In this document: one piece after another, positions 21,689 to 33,293 of the stretch
How positions within the stretch are numbered: the stretch's first letter is position 1
Layout: the number at the start of each line of letters is the position of its first letter
NCBI GenBank assembly: GCA_954871525.1
Contig: OX940862.1
Span: forward strand, 12,358,501-12,422,500
DNA: 64,000 bases
Source: Parietaria judaica
Taxonomy: Eukaryota; Streptophyta; Magnoliopsida; Rosales; Urticaceae
Direction: 5' to 3'
Notes under the pieces: generated by a model
What the model was told of the DNA's origin: nothing
The model's input: the letters and a program-made list of their open reading frames with translations, nothing else
The model's database searches: none
Program-made: the position numbers and the translations under genes

Positions 21689-23604
21689 TCAGAAAGTGAA
21701 GAAATTCTTTTCCTTCAAGCTCTCCACGGTTTCCTTCAGATTGACTTCCAACGGAGTGAATTCGATACCCAAGCTCTTCGCCTTCTCCTTCGACACCTCA
21801 TAAATTGGCGACAAGTTCTTGCCGTCGCACCTGCAAAAATTTCACGATGTGGCTTCACTCTCTCACCTTAAAAAGTGCATACTTGAAGAAGAAGATGATA
21901 CGTAATATGTACTAAAAAAACGGTACTTAAAATTTCGTTCACATTCTATACCCGCAGGGTGTAACTCTTCAAATTGGAAAGTGTTAAAGACGGGGATATA
22001 GCTTCGCGGTGCGAAATATTTTATTGGATATTTTGTGCGCGCGGTTTGCGTCCAAACGTAGGGATCAAGATTAGGTCTACACATAAATATTCATGAGTCG
22101 TTTTCTCTTTACGTTCGTTGCTATTTTGTTTTTGATTTATAACAAGAACGGTATAGAAATGTACTTTTCAGGAAGGCGTAAAGTAGGGTAGAGCTCGCGA
22201 AGGATTTTGACGACATCGGAGAAGTGACAAACTCGTTCGACCAAACAATATCTTCCATTTGCAGAAGGATCTTCATAAGCTAGAATGTGAGCATTAGCAA
22301 CGTCCTTGACGCTAATCCATGATAAGCTAACATTCGGATAATGTTCCCGCCCTGCATCGGCAAAATTTCGATGATTAAGTGAGCGTCACAAAGTAAATGA
22401 CGACGACACGAAATATATACCGTTGATTAAGCTCAAGAATGTAGCGGCGCTTGTGTTCATCGCCGGCTGCAAGAGAGGACCGATCACCATTGCGGGGTTG
22501 ATCGTGACCATGTTGATACCTTTCTCTTTCACAAACTTCCAAGCAGCTTCCTCGGCCAACGTCTTCGAAAGAACGTACCATTGCTAGAAGGCGGCGAGAA
22601 GGAAAAGATCGAGTAAGAACATATTTGGTTTTTAGAAAGAAAAAAATTCATTTGACACATGTATGACCATTTACCTTTACTTGCCTGCAAAAAATAGGAT
22701 CCGAAAACCAGGTCTTGTCAACGATAACGCCCGGACCGAGAGTCTTTCCGTTGCACAAAACTGCAGCAATGGATGAAGTCAGAACAAACCGTTTCACCGA
22801 AGACGCCTTCGCAACGGCATTCAGAACATTTAGTGTTCCCTTCACTGCAGGCTCAACTAGTTCCGCCTGAAAGAGGAAATCGGCTCATCAAATTATAACC
22901 GGAAAAAAATATATACTGAAAATGCAGTGTTCGGTCAATTAATGGAAAACTAACCTCAGGGTTGTCGGCATTGAGCTGACACGGAGAAGCGGTGTGAAAG
23001 AGGCCGTCGCAGGCCTAGACATGAGCGTCGAATGAGCCTTCATCGAGCAGGTCCGCTTTGAAGAGATGAAGCCTCTCCTTAGCCCCGTCAAGCGACACTA
23101 AATGTTCTACTTTTTTCGGGTAATCTGTAAGAGATTACTCTTTATGATTGCAACATTATGACTTGAAATGTCTACTATTATTACAAGGAATATTTACAAT
23201 TAGAAAATTTTTTACTTTCAGTACTTCTATAGTATCTTATATCAGAGTTTTAAGGGACACTAAGCGAATTATTATTTTTCCGAATAGTTTTCGGTATATA
23301 TTATTGTTTCATAAATGAATAACTTTGAACATATTTGAGGTCCAAATTTAGAGGCCCGAGGCACATACGCCTAGAAGACATCTCTTGCAAAAATAATCCG
23401 GCGGTGTTTTACGAAACTATGTTAAAATCTAACTTTGCTACAATTTGCTTCCCATAAGTAATTCTTGAGAAACAGTCTCAGATACTCACTTGGGTCGCGG
23501 ACGGTGTAGCCACGCTGCAGCAGATACTTGACGATCCATGACGCTATGAAACCGGACGCTCCGGTTACGCACACCACCTTTCCAGCTCCTTCAACGTTGC
23601 TCAT
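21689..23604 (-). pseudogene. Cinnamoyl-CoA/phenylacetaldehyde reductase-like gene, copy 1, broken
   Basis: It has the same six-exon plan as its two neighbours: 23490-23604, 22955-23124, 22675-22866, 22421-22583, 22165-22351, 21689-21830. All splice sites look usable. Two lesions are seen. Exon 1 is 12 bases shorter than in the other copies, removing four residues (RASV) from the NADPH-binding strand just before RDP. Exon 2 carries an in-frame TAG at 23015-23017, where the other copies have CAG (Gln of the HVQGCDG or QIQGCDG stretch). The Tyr-x3-Lys catalytic pair (YVLSK, exon 4) and the rest of the frame are intact. So few breaks imply recent loss, or possibly an allele-specific null. Confidence 0.85.
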
Positions 23605-24922
23605 TTTTCTTTACTTATGTATACAAATCACAGACTTCTTGAATCAATTTGGCTTTCTGCTCGTGACATACGGCCCAAACGATTATGTATTTGTATGTTT
23701 GAGTTGACTTTAAAAAACCCAAATCATAGAGTCGTTGAAGCAAAAAATATACACGATTATAGAATAAGTTTCAACTACAATTAAAAAAAGGGGCAAATAG
23801 TCAAATAACCAAACTTCAAACTCTACTTAGCCAAATAGTCAATGTTTTTACTAATATTGTCAAATAGCCAATTAACTATGTTAATAAATCACGAAAGACC
23901 TGATTACCCTTGTATTAACGTGTATTAACGTGGTTAATTTGTTTAAAAATAATAATTATTTAAAAAAAAAAATTTAATCACGATTTTTTATTTTTAAACA
24001 AATTAACTCCGTTAATACACATTAATACGTTTATTAACGTATTAACGTGGTTAATTTATTTAAAAATAAATAAAAAATTTTCAAATAAAATAAATAAATT
24101 TTTTAAAAAAATAAATAAATTTTTTGTTAAAATTTTAATCACGATTTTTTATTTTTTAAACAAATTAACTCCGTTAATACACATTAATAAACGTATTAAC
24201 GTAGTTAATTTGTTTAAAAATAAAAAACCTTGATTAAAATTTTAACAAAAAAAATATTTTTTTTTCAAAAAAAAAATAATTTTTTTTTCAATAAAAAATT
24301 ATTTAAAAAATAAATAAATTAACCACGTTAATACCGTTAATATGTTAAAAGGGTATTATAGGTATAAAATATGTTATTAAATAACTATTTGGCTATTTCA
24401 CAAAGAAAAATAAAAAATTGGCTATTTGGCTAATCAAACATTTCAATTTGGCTATCTCATGCTATTTCTCTTAAAAAAATCCAAATCCCATGTTGACTTT
24501 ACATCCCTCTCGAATCCAAATCCAAATCCCATAGTATTATTATTGTAGACATGATCAAATTGATGAGCAATATAATAGTTTAATTGATCTAAAAATATAA
24601 TATTATTTAAACACATTAATAAATGTGAATGAGTTTCAGCCAAACACTAATAGTTATGAGCAAATTATATAAAATTAGACCAGTCACGGACCCTCCTTCA
24701 AACATAATTATAAGCAAACAATTTCAACTATATAAAAAAAAAAAAAAAAAAGTGACACGAAGTCGACACGAGACACGAATTGTCACTCCATAGGAGAATT
24801 GATAGTGCATTTCATTGCATAGCAAATTGCAATATGAAAACAAAACATACATACAACAAGCATGCTTATTCTTTTGCTAAGTAGTTTAAAATCTAAAGCG
24901 GCAAAAACCCTCCAATTAGAAG
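23605..24922. other. Spacer between reductase copies 1 and 2
   Basis: It contains the promoter side of copy 1, a MULE-like MITE (23790-24470) and an A-rich run near 24733-24750. No gene is supported. Confidence 0.5.
23790..24470. mobile_element. MULE-like MITE, AT-rich foldback
   Basis: The 681-bp element has related ends (GGGGCAAATAGTC and the inverse of GCATGCTATTTCTC-type sequence) and much internal inverted repetition around GTTAATTTGTTTAAAAA. A 9-bp duplication TTAAAAAAA flanks it (23781-23789, 24471-24479), the length typical of Mutator-like elements. The duplication is low-complexity, so confidence is moderate. Non-coding. Confidence 0.6.
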
Positions 24923-26917
24923 TCAGTAAGAACTCAATAAGAAGAACTTCTTTTCCTTCAAGCTCTCCACAGTCTCCTTCAGGCTGACTTCAAACGGAGT
25001 AAACTCGAGACCCAAGCTCTTCGCCCTTTCCTTCGACACCTGGTAGATCGGTGTGTAATTCTCGTCCACGCACCTACAATATTTAGATTCTGAAGCTTCA
25101 GGATCATGACATCAAAAACGGAAAACTAATGTATCGAAATGTGAAACCGATATATGGAAAATTACTTTTGAGGAAGACGTAAAGTAGGATAGAGCTCGTG
25201 AAGCATTTTAACGATTTCCGAGTAGTGGATAACCCGTTCAACCAAGCAATACCGGCCATTTGCCGAAGGAACTTCGTACGCTAGAATGTGAGCGTTAGCG
25301 ACGTCCTTGACGTTAATCCACCCGAAGCTTAAATTTGGATAACGTTCCGCCCCTGCATTGGAAAATTTAAATGATTAAGTGAGCAGTGATAAAGCAGACG
25401 ATATAAATGACACGCAATGTATACCGTTGATGATATTCAAGATTGCAGAGGCACTTGTGTTCAGCGTCGGCTGCAAGAGGGGACCGATCACCATCGCGGG
25501 GTTGATCGTGACCATGTCGATACCCTTCTCTTTCACGAACTTCCAAGCAGCTTCCTCGGCCAACGTCTTGGAAAGCACGTACCATTGCTAGAAGCGGAAA
25601 GATCGAAAAGGTTAGTGAAGAACATACTTCGATCACCGAGTTTATCACCAAAGAGATGAATTCCCGAAATTTTTATTGAATAAAGAAACCGACTGTCAAA
25701 CATAGTAGCCTTTGCTTTGAGAACACGACCCAAGCTCTCCCGAAAAACGAAAGAAACAATATGCCAAAACTCACGTGCCTTCTTCCCTTCGGGAATGAAA
25801 CATAGTATAGCGATTCAAGAAACTAGTCCCTAATTACAACTACCCAAAACGCCCTCACTAGCCTAAAACATGACTAAAGATTATAATTAATCAAAATTGG
25901 ATTAATCGCGGGTCAGCAGTGTACACTACCTTTGCTTCCCTGCAAATATCAGGATTCGAAAACCAAGTCTCGTCAACAGTGACGTCAGGAGTTTTCGGCT
26001 TTCCGGTGTACGCAACTGCAGCTATGGAAGAAGTCAGCACGACCCGTTTGACCGAAGGAGCCTTCGCAACCGCGTTCAGAACGTTGAGTGTTCCCTTCAC
26101 TGCCGGCTCAAGCAGCTCCTTCTGAAAGGCAGAAACAACTTGAATAATCGACGGAAAACAAGCTAGTGAACTGCTAATTAAAAAAAAAAAAAGGTAGTAA
26201 GAACCTCAGGGTCTTCGACATTGTGGTAAAACGGAGACGCGGTGTGAAAGACGCCGTCGCAGCCCTGGACATGAGCGTCGAACGAGCCCTCGTCCAGCAA
26301 GTCGGCTTTGAAGAGATGAAGCCGTTCCTTAGCCCCGTCGAGTGACACCAAGTGCTCTACCTTTTTCGGGTTATCTGTAAGAGATAATTGTTCATGATTA
26401 GCAAAATGTGGACCATAATTAAAGCTCGCGACACGATTCCGTTTCCTAAGCCCGGCCCGGTTCTTAGCTTCGCGGTTCGACGCAAAAAACAGACGCCCGT
26501 AAGCCGCCCGTCCCACTTTACAGTAATTTATTAGCGCGGTTCTCTTCCGGAATCGAGGTTTCCACGTAAAAATCCGGTGTCGATTTTCTTCTAATATTAT
26601 AGATTTGCGTTATAACATATATCAAATTCAATCCTAAGATTATACATTTGAACCATTAATTTAAACAAGAAACGCAAGGATTGTCAGAACTATGATGTTG
26701 ATACAGTAAGCAAGAGCAGATTTGCGATGGAAATGAAGAATCAAAGGGGCTCGTACAGGTTGAAGAAGAGAGAGAGAGAGAGGGACTGACTTGGGTCGCG
26801 AACAGAGGCCCTTACGGTGTAGCCGCGCTGCAGGAGATTCTTGACGATCCACGACGCTATGTAACCGGAAGCTCCGGTCACGCACACCACCTTCCCGCTT
26901 CCTTCGACGATGCTCAT
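24923..26917 (-). CDS. Cinnamoyl-CoA/phenylacetaldehyde reductase-like enzyme, copy 2
   Basis: It is a short-chain dehydrogenase of the extended type (dihydroflavonol reductase/CCR superfamily), expected to reduce an aromatic aldehyde or acyl-CoA with NADPH in the cytosol. Six exons: 26791-26917, 26205-26374, 25930-26121, 25425-25587, 25166-25352, 24923-25073; 329 residues. Visible are the nucleotide-binding loop [11 protein letters not shown] (about 13-23), RASVRDP, the Ser of TSS (about 130), and catalytic Tyr166 and Lys170 in QWYVLSK. The substrate loop lacks the KNWYCYGK motif of true CCRs and reads WYVLSK, as in phenylacetaldehyde reductase-like or CAD1-like proteins; exact substrate unknown. 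The C-terminus (KKFFLLSSY) differs from copy 3. A TATA-like TATATAT lies about 55-60 bases upstream. Confidence 0.9.
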
Positions 26918-27929
26918 TCTCTCTTCTTCTCTGTGTCTGTGATTTTGGGATAACTTATGGCCTTTTCATTACCGAATATATATAGATAGAGGAAGAGAAG
27001 ACGCATATTGCCACGTGGCGGAAAATGTTGTCTGATTTGGCAGTTGACTTGTGCCACGTGGGATTCCATAAATTGGGTGGTTGGTTGTAGCAAAACACAA
27101 TAGCTACACTACATAAAATACCTCAGTGCACACGTAATCAATATTGGGTTATTTGGCAACCAAATCAAGTAATTATCTCTCGTTTTGTAATTTTTAAATA
27201 CTTAAATTTATTTTTAGAAAATTATAAAAATACACACATAAAGGCATTTCGTTCATTTACTCATTATTTTTTTACGGCAAAAATTTAATATCACGTTTTT
27301 CTTTGCTTTTTTATAATAAATATGACGTGGCTCACCACCGGTTAGATGTTAACGGATGGAAAAATAAAACTTTTCTTTAGGTATTTCTACGTCAAAATAT
27401 ATTTTAAAGTATTTAAATATTGTAAAACACAAAGGGAACATTGGTATTTTAGCTATTAATCCTTCGATATTCAAATATAGTGATTTATGAAGGAATAAAA
27501 CATCATGAATAAATAAACGACAGAAAGGATTAGAAATTAAGAAAACGACATCATGCGACTTTACATGGAGTATAGAAAATTATAAAACATGGGATAAACA
27601 ACAGATTTTTTTGTAAACGACAGAAAGTACAAAATTGAGTAAATAGACGCATCTGAAACATCATCCTTGAACGACTGAATATATATTTTTTTTTCTTTTC
27701 TAAAAGATAAATAAATAATTATAAGAGAATATTACTATTAAAAAAAATTATCAGGAAACGACATCATTCAGGCAAACAATACGACATTAGAATATGACAG
27801 AAGAAACTATATCATAAGAGTATCGACGACATGATATAGATTATGGCAGGAACGACAACATTACAGTATGAAATAGAATGGACACATTTATTATTATTAC
27901 AAATAAAATACATGAGAAGAATGGCTCGT
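26918..27929. other. Spacer between reductase copies 2 and 3, with motif cluster
   Basis: It includes the promoter of copy 2 near 26960-26990. Farther right, 27510-27860 is rich in AACGACA-type motifs (near 27516, 27543, 27617, 27755, 27849). No gene is supported. Confidence 0.5.
27510..27860. repeat. Cluster of AACGACA motifs
   Basis: AACGACA occurs five times on the plus strand here, plus ACGACAT and CGACGACAT variants, in AT-rich DNA where chance would give almost none. It lies just beyond the 3' end of reductase copy 3. Confidence 0.5.
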
Positions 27930-30117
27930 TCAGAAACTGACGAACTTCTTTTCCTTCAAGCTCTCCACAGTCTCCTTCAGGCTGACTTCGATCGGAGTGA
28001 AGTCGACGCCCAAGCTCTTCGCCCGTTCCTTCGACACCTGATAAACCGGTTGCAAATTCTCTTCGACGCACCTACATGAAAGAAAAGCGAAATTACACTT
28101 GTTTGAGCATGTATTCTTGAGGTGCACGGTTCGAGCCCTACGACATACAAAAAGATAGAGAAACGGTTATTGAAGCATACTTTTGGGGAAGGCTTAAAGT
28201 AGGATAGAGGCCGTGGAGGATTTTGACGACTTCGGAGTAGTGGCAAACGCGTTCAACCAAACAATATCGGCCATTTGCGGAAGGAACCTCATAAGCTAGG
28301 ATGTGAGCATTAGCGACGTCCTTGACGTTAACCCACGGTAAGCTATAGTTCGGATAAACTTCCGCCCCTGCATTACGAAAGTTCGATAATTAAGAGCACT
28401 AAACAAATGGAAAATTGTACGCTAATTGTCCCGTCGTTACTATTTTGTACCCTTGTAAGATTCCATACAGTCAAGTTACCCCCCATTTTGTAAATTTAAT
28501 CAATAAAACATTATTATATTTTATAAATCTTACCTTAAAATAAATTTGTAGCCTAAGAAAACTTACATGTTATCGATAACTCTTGGGAACTATTGCCGTA
28601 AGACATTTTTCTAGGAATTGTTTTTCTCACTATAACTTTATAGCCTTAATCTAGGCACCATTAAAAGAAGGAAAATAGTTACCGCCGATTACGCTCAAGA
28701 TTGAAGCGGAACTCGTGTTCAGCGTCGGCTGCAAGAGAGGACCGATCGCCATTGCGGGATTGATCGTGACCATGTCGATGCCTTTCTCTCTGGCAAACTT
28801 CCAAGCAGCTTCCTCAGCCAAAGTCTTGGAAAGCACATACCATAGCTAAAAGCACAAAGATCACGATTAATCGTAAAACATATTTCGTTTCCAGGTTAAG
28901 ATAAAGTATATAGCCATGACCAGCCCTTATAGGCAAAAAAGGTGGGCGCCTTGGGCCTTAAATTTTAAGGGCTCTAAATTTTTTAATATACTATTGTATA
29001 CTTTATGAAATATATATAATTTTTTTATTATAAGTACTTTAAGGGCCCTAAAAATTTACGTAGCCTAGGGCCCCAACTTAAAATGGCAAACTCAGGGTCG
29101 GCCCTGTATGCGACAATACCTTAGCTCCCCTACAAATATCCGGATTCGAAAACCAAGTCTCGTCGACAGTGACATCAGGAGCTAGAGGCTTTCCCTTGTA
29201 TGCGACTGCGGCTATAGACGATGTCAAAACGATGCGTTTAACGGATGGGGCCTTCGAAACCGCATTTAGGATATTCAGTGTCCCCTTCACCGCCGGTTCA
29301 AGCAGTTCCTTCTGAAAGGGGTAAGCGAAAATACCCGAAAACCAAATTTACTACAATGTACCAATTATGGCCAGTGACAGATTTTTAAATGGTTACAATT
29401 GATTCTCCGGGCAAAAATCAAATAAAATATGCTATACGGTAGCAGAGTATTGATTTTTGTGAAGGAAAAAAAAAACGGAGAACGAATGCGTCATATTGCT
29501 CATCAGATTCGTGTAGGATTAATATACATAATGTGATTTTTTGAAAGACGGTAAATGCAGTAAAAATCGATGTTAACAAGATTGAAACCGGAAAAATGCA
29601 GTGTTCGGTCCTTAAAGTAAATGGCACCACATTTACCGTCTTCACATTGAGGAAAAAATACGGTAATTAGAAGAGCACAAAACAAAGTAGTGAATCAATA
29701 ACCTCGGGGTCCTTGGCGGTAATGTAAAACGGAGACGCGGTGTGGAAGACGCCGTCGCATCCTTGGATCTGAGAGTCGAACGAGCCTTCATCAAGCAAGT
29801 CCGCTTTGAAGAGATTTAGCCTTTCCTTAGCTCCATCAAGCGCCAATAAGTGTTCCACCTTTTTCGCGTTATCTGTAAGAAAATATGAATTTTTTATGTT
29901 GAATTACGTGTTTATAAGACTCCGCAACATAAAAAAAAAAAACACACGTATAAATCATTTGCTCCAAATTATTTACGTGAGAAGACTGACTTGGGTCGCG
30001 AACCGAGGCCCTTACGGTGTAGCCGCGCTGCAGGAGGTTCTTGACGATCCACGACGCTACGAAACCGGAAGCCCCGGTTACGCACACCAGCTTTCCGATT
30101 CCTTCGACGCTGCTCAT
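27930..30117 (-). CDS. Cinnamoyl-CoA/phenylacetaldehyde reductase-like enzyme, copy 3
   Basis: It has the same fold and exon plan as copy 2: 29991-30117, 29703-29872, 29120-29311, 28683-28845, 28181-28367, 27930-28071; 326 residues, all junctions in frame. Motifs seen: [11 protein letters not shown] (13-23), RASVRDP (about 37-43), Ser130/Ser131, Tyr166 and Lys170 in LWYVLSK, and NVKDVANAH in exon 5. It ends KEKKFVSF, as is common in this subfamily. Intron 3 (28846-29119) contains a hAT-like MITE close to exon 3. NADPH-dependent reduction of an aromatic aldehyde is the best inference; a lignin role is less likely because the CCR signature is missing. Confidence 0.9.
28915..29106. mobile_element. 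hAT-like MITE inside intron 3 of reductase copy 3
   Basis: This 192-bp element ends CAGGGTCGGCCCTG. Its length and inner sequence (GGGCCTTAAATT, then TAGGGCCCC) match the element at 35187-35379, whose termini are better kept. Its left end is decayed and no clear target duplication is seen. It stops 13 bases short of exon 3, near the splice donor. Confidence 0.6.
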
Positions 30118-30589
30118 TCTCTCTTCTTCTTCACTTGTAGGATATTGTGGAGGTTGTATGAAATATTAAAAGAGGAGGAAAAGAAGAAGTTTTTGGTCAC
30201 ATGGCAGTGAATGTTGTCAGATTGGGTAGTTGGATAGCATTTCAATAAATTGGGTTGTTGTTAGTAACCGACGGTATTCATGAGTTATGCACCCTTATTT
30301 GCGGTTATTGCCTTCTAATTAATATATGATCAGAAATGGTCCTTTCTATCGTAATTTATTTGATAAATTGAAAAGAAAAATATATGATGAAAAATCGAAA
30401 GATTTGATTTTTTTTTATTATTTTATGAACCGGTCATGATACGAAAATAATCAATTTTGAAAATTTCCATCAATTTTCTTATTTAAGGAAACGGTGAAAG
30501 AATAATGTCATGCCAAAAGCACGATAGAGATACCATTTCCGGTAGTGGGGCTATTAGAGCTTATAACTTGACATTTGATAGAAGTTTTA

Positions 30590-30980
30590 CGGAAATTTGC
30601 TATTTGATATCCTCAATTTTAAATTTTAGCAAAAATATACTCTCATATTTCAAAAGAGCTAAAGTATACCCTCCTCAAAGTCTATTTTATCTTTCTTTTA
30701 TATACGCTTTTATAAATATAATATTTAAAAACTCAGAATTACTCCCTATTAATAATTTTTAATTTTTTTATATTTTGTCTACTTTCATTTTTCACCAAAA
30801 TATATCTTATGTTTGGAGTTTTATTTTTTGAATTGTTTAAATAAATAATTAAAAAATAAGAAGATGAAGGGTAAAATTATCAAATCATACACTAAGGGTA
30901 TACTTTAGTTGTTTTTGAAACTTGAGGCTATATTTTTGCCAAAAAAATGAAAGTCGAGTGTATAAAAAAGCAAATTTCCC
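30590..30980. mobile_element. MULE-like MITE, 391 bp
   Basis: It begins CGGAAATTTGC and ends GCAAATTTCCC, which are inverse to each other at 10 of 11. The inverted similarity continues for about 90 bases on each side (both arms carry AAAGTATACCCT). It is flanked by an exact 9-bp duplication GAAGTTTTA at 30581-30589 and 30981-30989. Non-coding. Confidence 0.8.
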
Positions 30981-32570
30981 GAAGTTTTATCATTATTTTG
31001 GTTAAGTTGTGAAAGAATAGAAACGAGTATAATAAACAGACATCAAATTAGAATATGATAGAAAACAGAAAACGACATTCGTCTTTTCAGAATAGACAAA
31101 ACTAATGAAAACAGTGATTTTTCTTTTAAAGCGAATTTTTATTTATGAGGAAACAGAAACACAATTAAGAAAATGGCATTAGAGAACGACTGAACTGGAA
31201 ATGACATATATTTAATGAAATAGTAAGGTAATATAATGACCTCAAGTTTTAAAATTAGACAATTAAAAACCGAAAATAAGCTGACAAATAATATTGGGAT
31301 CAACGGAGCTTTCAGAAAACGACACAGAAAAAGTATACAATATAACAAAAAGAAAAATCAAAAGTCTTGACACATTAAAAAACGACATTGAACATTAAAA
31401 CGACATATTATATCTTTTTCTTTCTTCTTCTGCAATAACACATAATGAAGTATAGTATTTAAATATAATATACAACTAAACTTTCGATCATTCCAATCTC
31501 TTATATTCGTGTTCATAAATAAAGGATTTCGTAAAAGGTAATTAGGAATTAGAATATCAAAAGCATAAAGATATTTATTGAAAAACCTTTTTCAAGTCGA
31601 TGAAACGACAATCAAAATTCCCTTCTTAATCAAACGTGGCCAAAGATGAGTAAATTAATATGTCAAAAAGAAGTATGTAATATAGTTTGGCTTAGCTCAG
31701 TTGGCATTGCTCTGACAATCACATATGTAAATAGGTTAAAAATATAATAAGATTCTTTTCTTCACAAACTTTCCGACGCTAATTTTATAAGTCAATCCGA
31801 GTTATTAAATTAAAGTTGTAACGTTTTTAAATTTTACAAAGGATCCATTTGTTGCTTTAGAATTTTCCCTATAAATTACAAAAGTTATTTAATAAGTCAA
31901 TTTATTTTAAGTTATATATTTAATATTCTCCTTATATTAAGTAAAGAAAAAACAAAAACACCACTCCAACATCAACCCCAAACGGGTCCTTTATGTCTAT
32001 AGATAGAATTTTTCTCAAGCAAAGGTAAAGAAAATAGTTTATTACGATAAAGCTACAGTGGCATTTTTGGATGAAGAATATGTTGCCCTACACAAATCTT
32101 ATCAAGACTCGTCTTTTCCTTCTTTTTTTCTTTTTTTTTGGTTCAATTTTTCCTCAACTTTTATATTTGGTGTCTCCAAGTCCACACATTGATTATTAAT
32201 AATTGATGCAAAAGAGATCCAAAGAGATTGATTATACCCAAGCTTTATTAATTTAATGTTCTGAACACTAAAAAGCTTGGTGCCCGCTTTATCTCCCTTC
32301 CATATAAGTTATCGTTTTGTTTTAGGGTTTCTTTAACTGTACTATCGAAACCCCGTTTTTGGATTTGTAAGGTTTAGAACAATACGAAACCCTCTTAGAT
32401 TTTTCCCGAATTCGTGTGTTCTCCTCGAGCAGATTCGAGTGTGTTGAATCAGCATGCTTAGGAAATATCTTTGATTAGGTAAGTAGCTTATATCATGTGT
32501 GACCCTTGTGATAATGATAATACAATGGTTAAAGACTTAACAGTCGTTAATCATCACTCCCATCCTCAAT

Positions 32571-32604
32571 AATTGAATTGAATTGAATTGAATTGAATTG
32601 AATT
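32571..32604. repeat. (AATTG)n microsatellite
   Basis: About seven perfect AATTG units occur in intergenic DNA. Confidence 0.9.
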
Positions 32605-33293
32605 CATACATTATTGTTTAGTGGAAACCTCAGGCCACAAAAAGGACAGTCACGATGCTTTAAATTTCTGTCACTGAGACCCCCAATAGTTATAGGCATG
32701 TATGAATTGGCACATCAACACACATATATAATTATTTCAATTCACCTTTCTACTTTTACTCACATATATGCTGGATTGAAGGCAGACTCGTTACACTTAA
32801 AATTTCATACCATAAGAAGGGTTTATATCATAAGCTTGTTAGTTTGAGAAGCACATGTATCAGTATAAGTAAAGGACCATATATTGGAATTTGGAGAATG
32901 AGTGCACCGTGCACGTGAATTGAACCCACTCACCTCTATTGCCTTCTCCGTGTCCACTTTTTGTACATAATGCTACTATGACCCGAATTCTATTTTAGCC
33001 CCGACCCGTTTCTTTTGTCAGATTTCGACCTAAATTTTAGATAAGTTGCTTTTTAGTGTGGAAGAAGGTACGTCCATTCTAAATCCCTTGTACACATTAA
33101 TACATGTATCTAATATCGGCCACAAATCTTGAATATAAAATTTGAAGGCTAATACAAAGTGAAATACCTAAAGTAGCCTCGTTGAAACAGTGCAACATAT
33201 ATATGACATTGACATGAATGAAGTACTAGCCATCTCTCTCACTCACTTCCCTTATTCGATCTCTAATGCGATCACTCGCCATTCTGATCTCCC

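Larger units (their letters stand above)
30118..33293. other. Intergenic region between the reductase array and the phospholipase
   Basis: It contains the promoter of reductase copy 3, a MULE-like MITE (30590-30980), AACGACA motifs (near 31068, 31317, 31379, 31399, 31605), a weak tRNA-like SINE fragment (31690-31745) and an AATTG pentanucleotide run (32571-32604). No protein gene is supported. Confidence 0.5.

Noticed and set aside
31690..31745. tRNA-like sequence with GCTTAGCTCAGTTGG
   Set aside because: The A box is good but the B box is weak and no cloverleaf forms; at best a decayed SINE piece.
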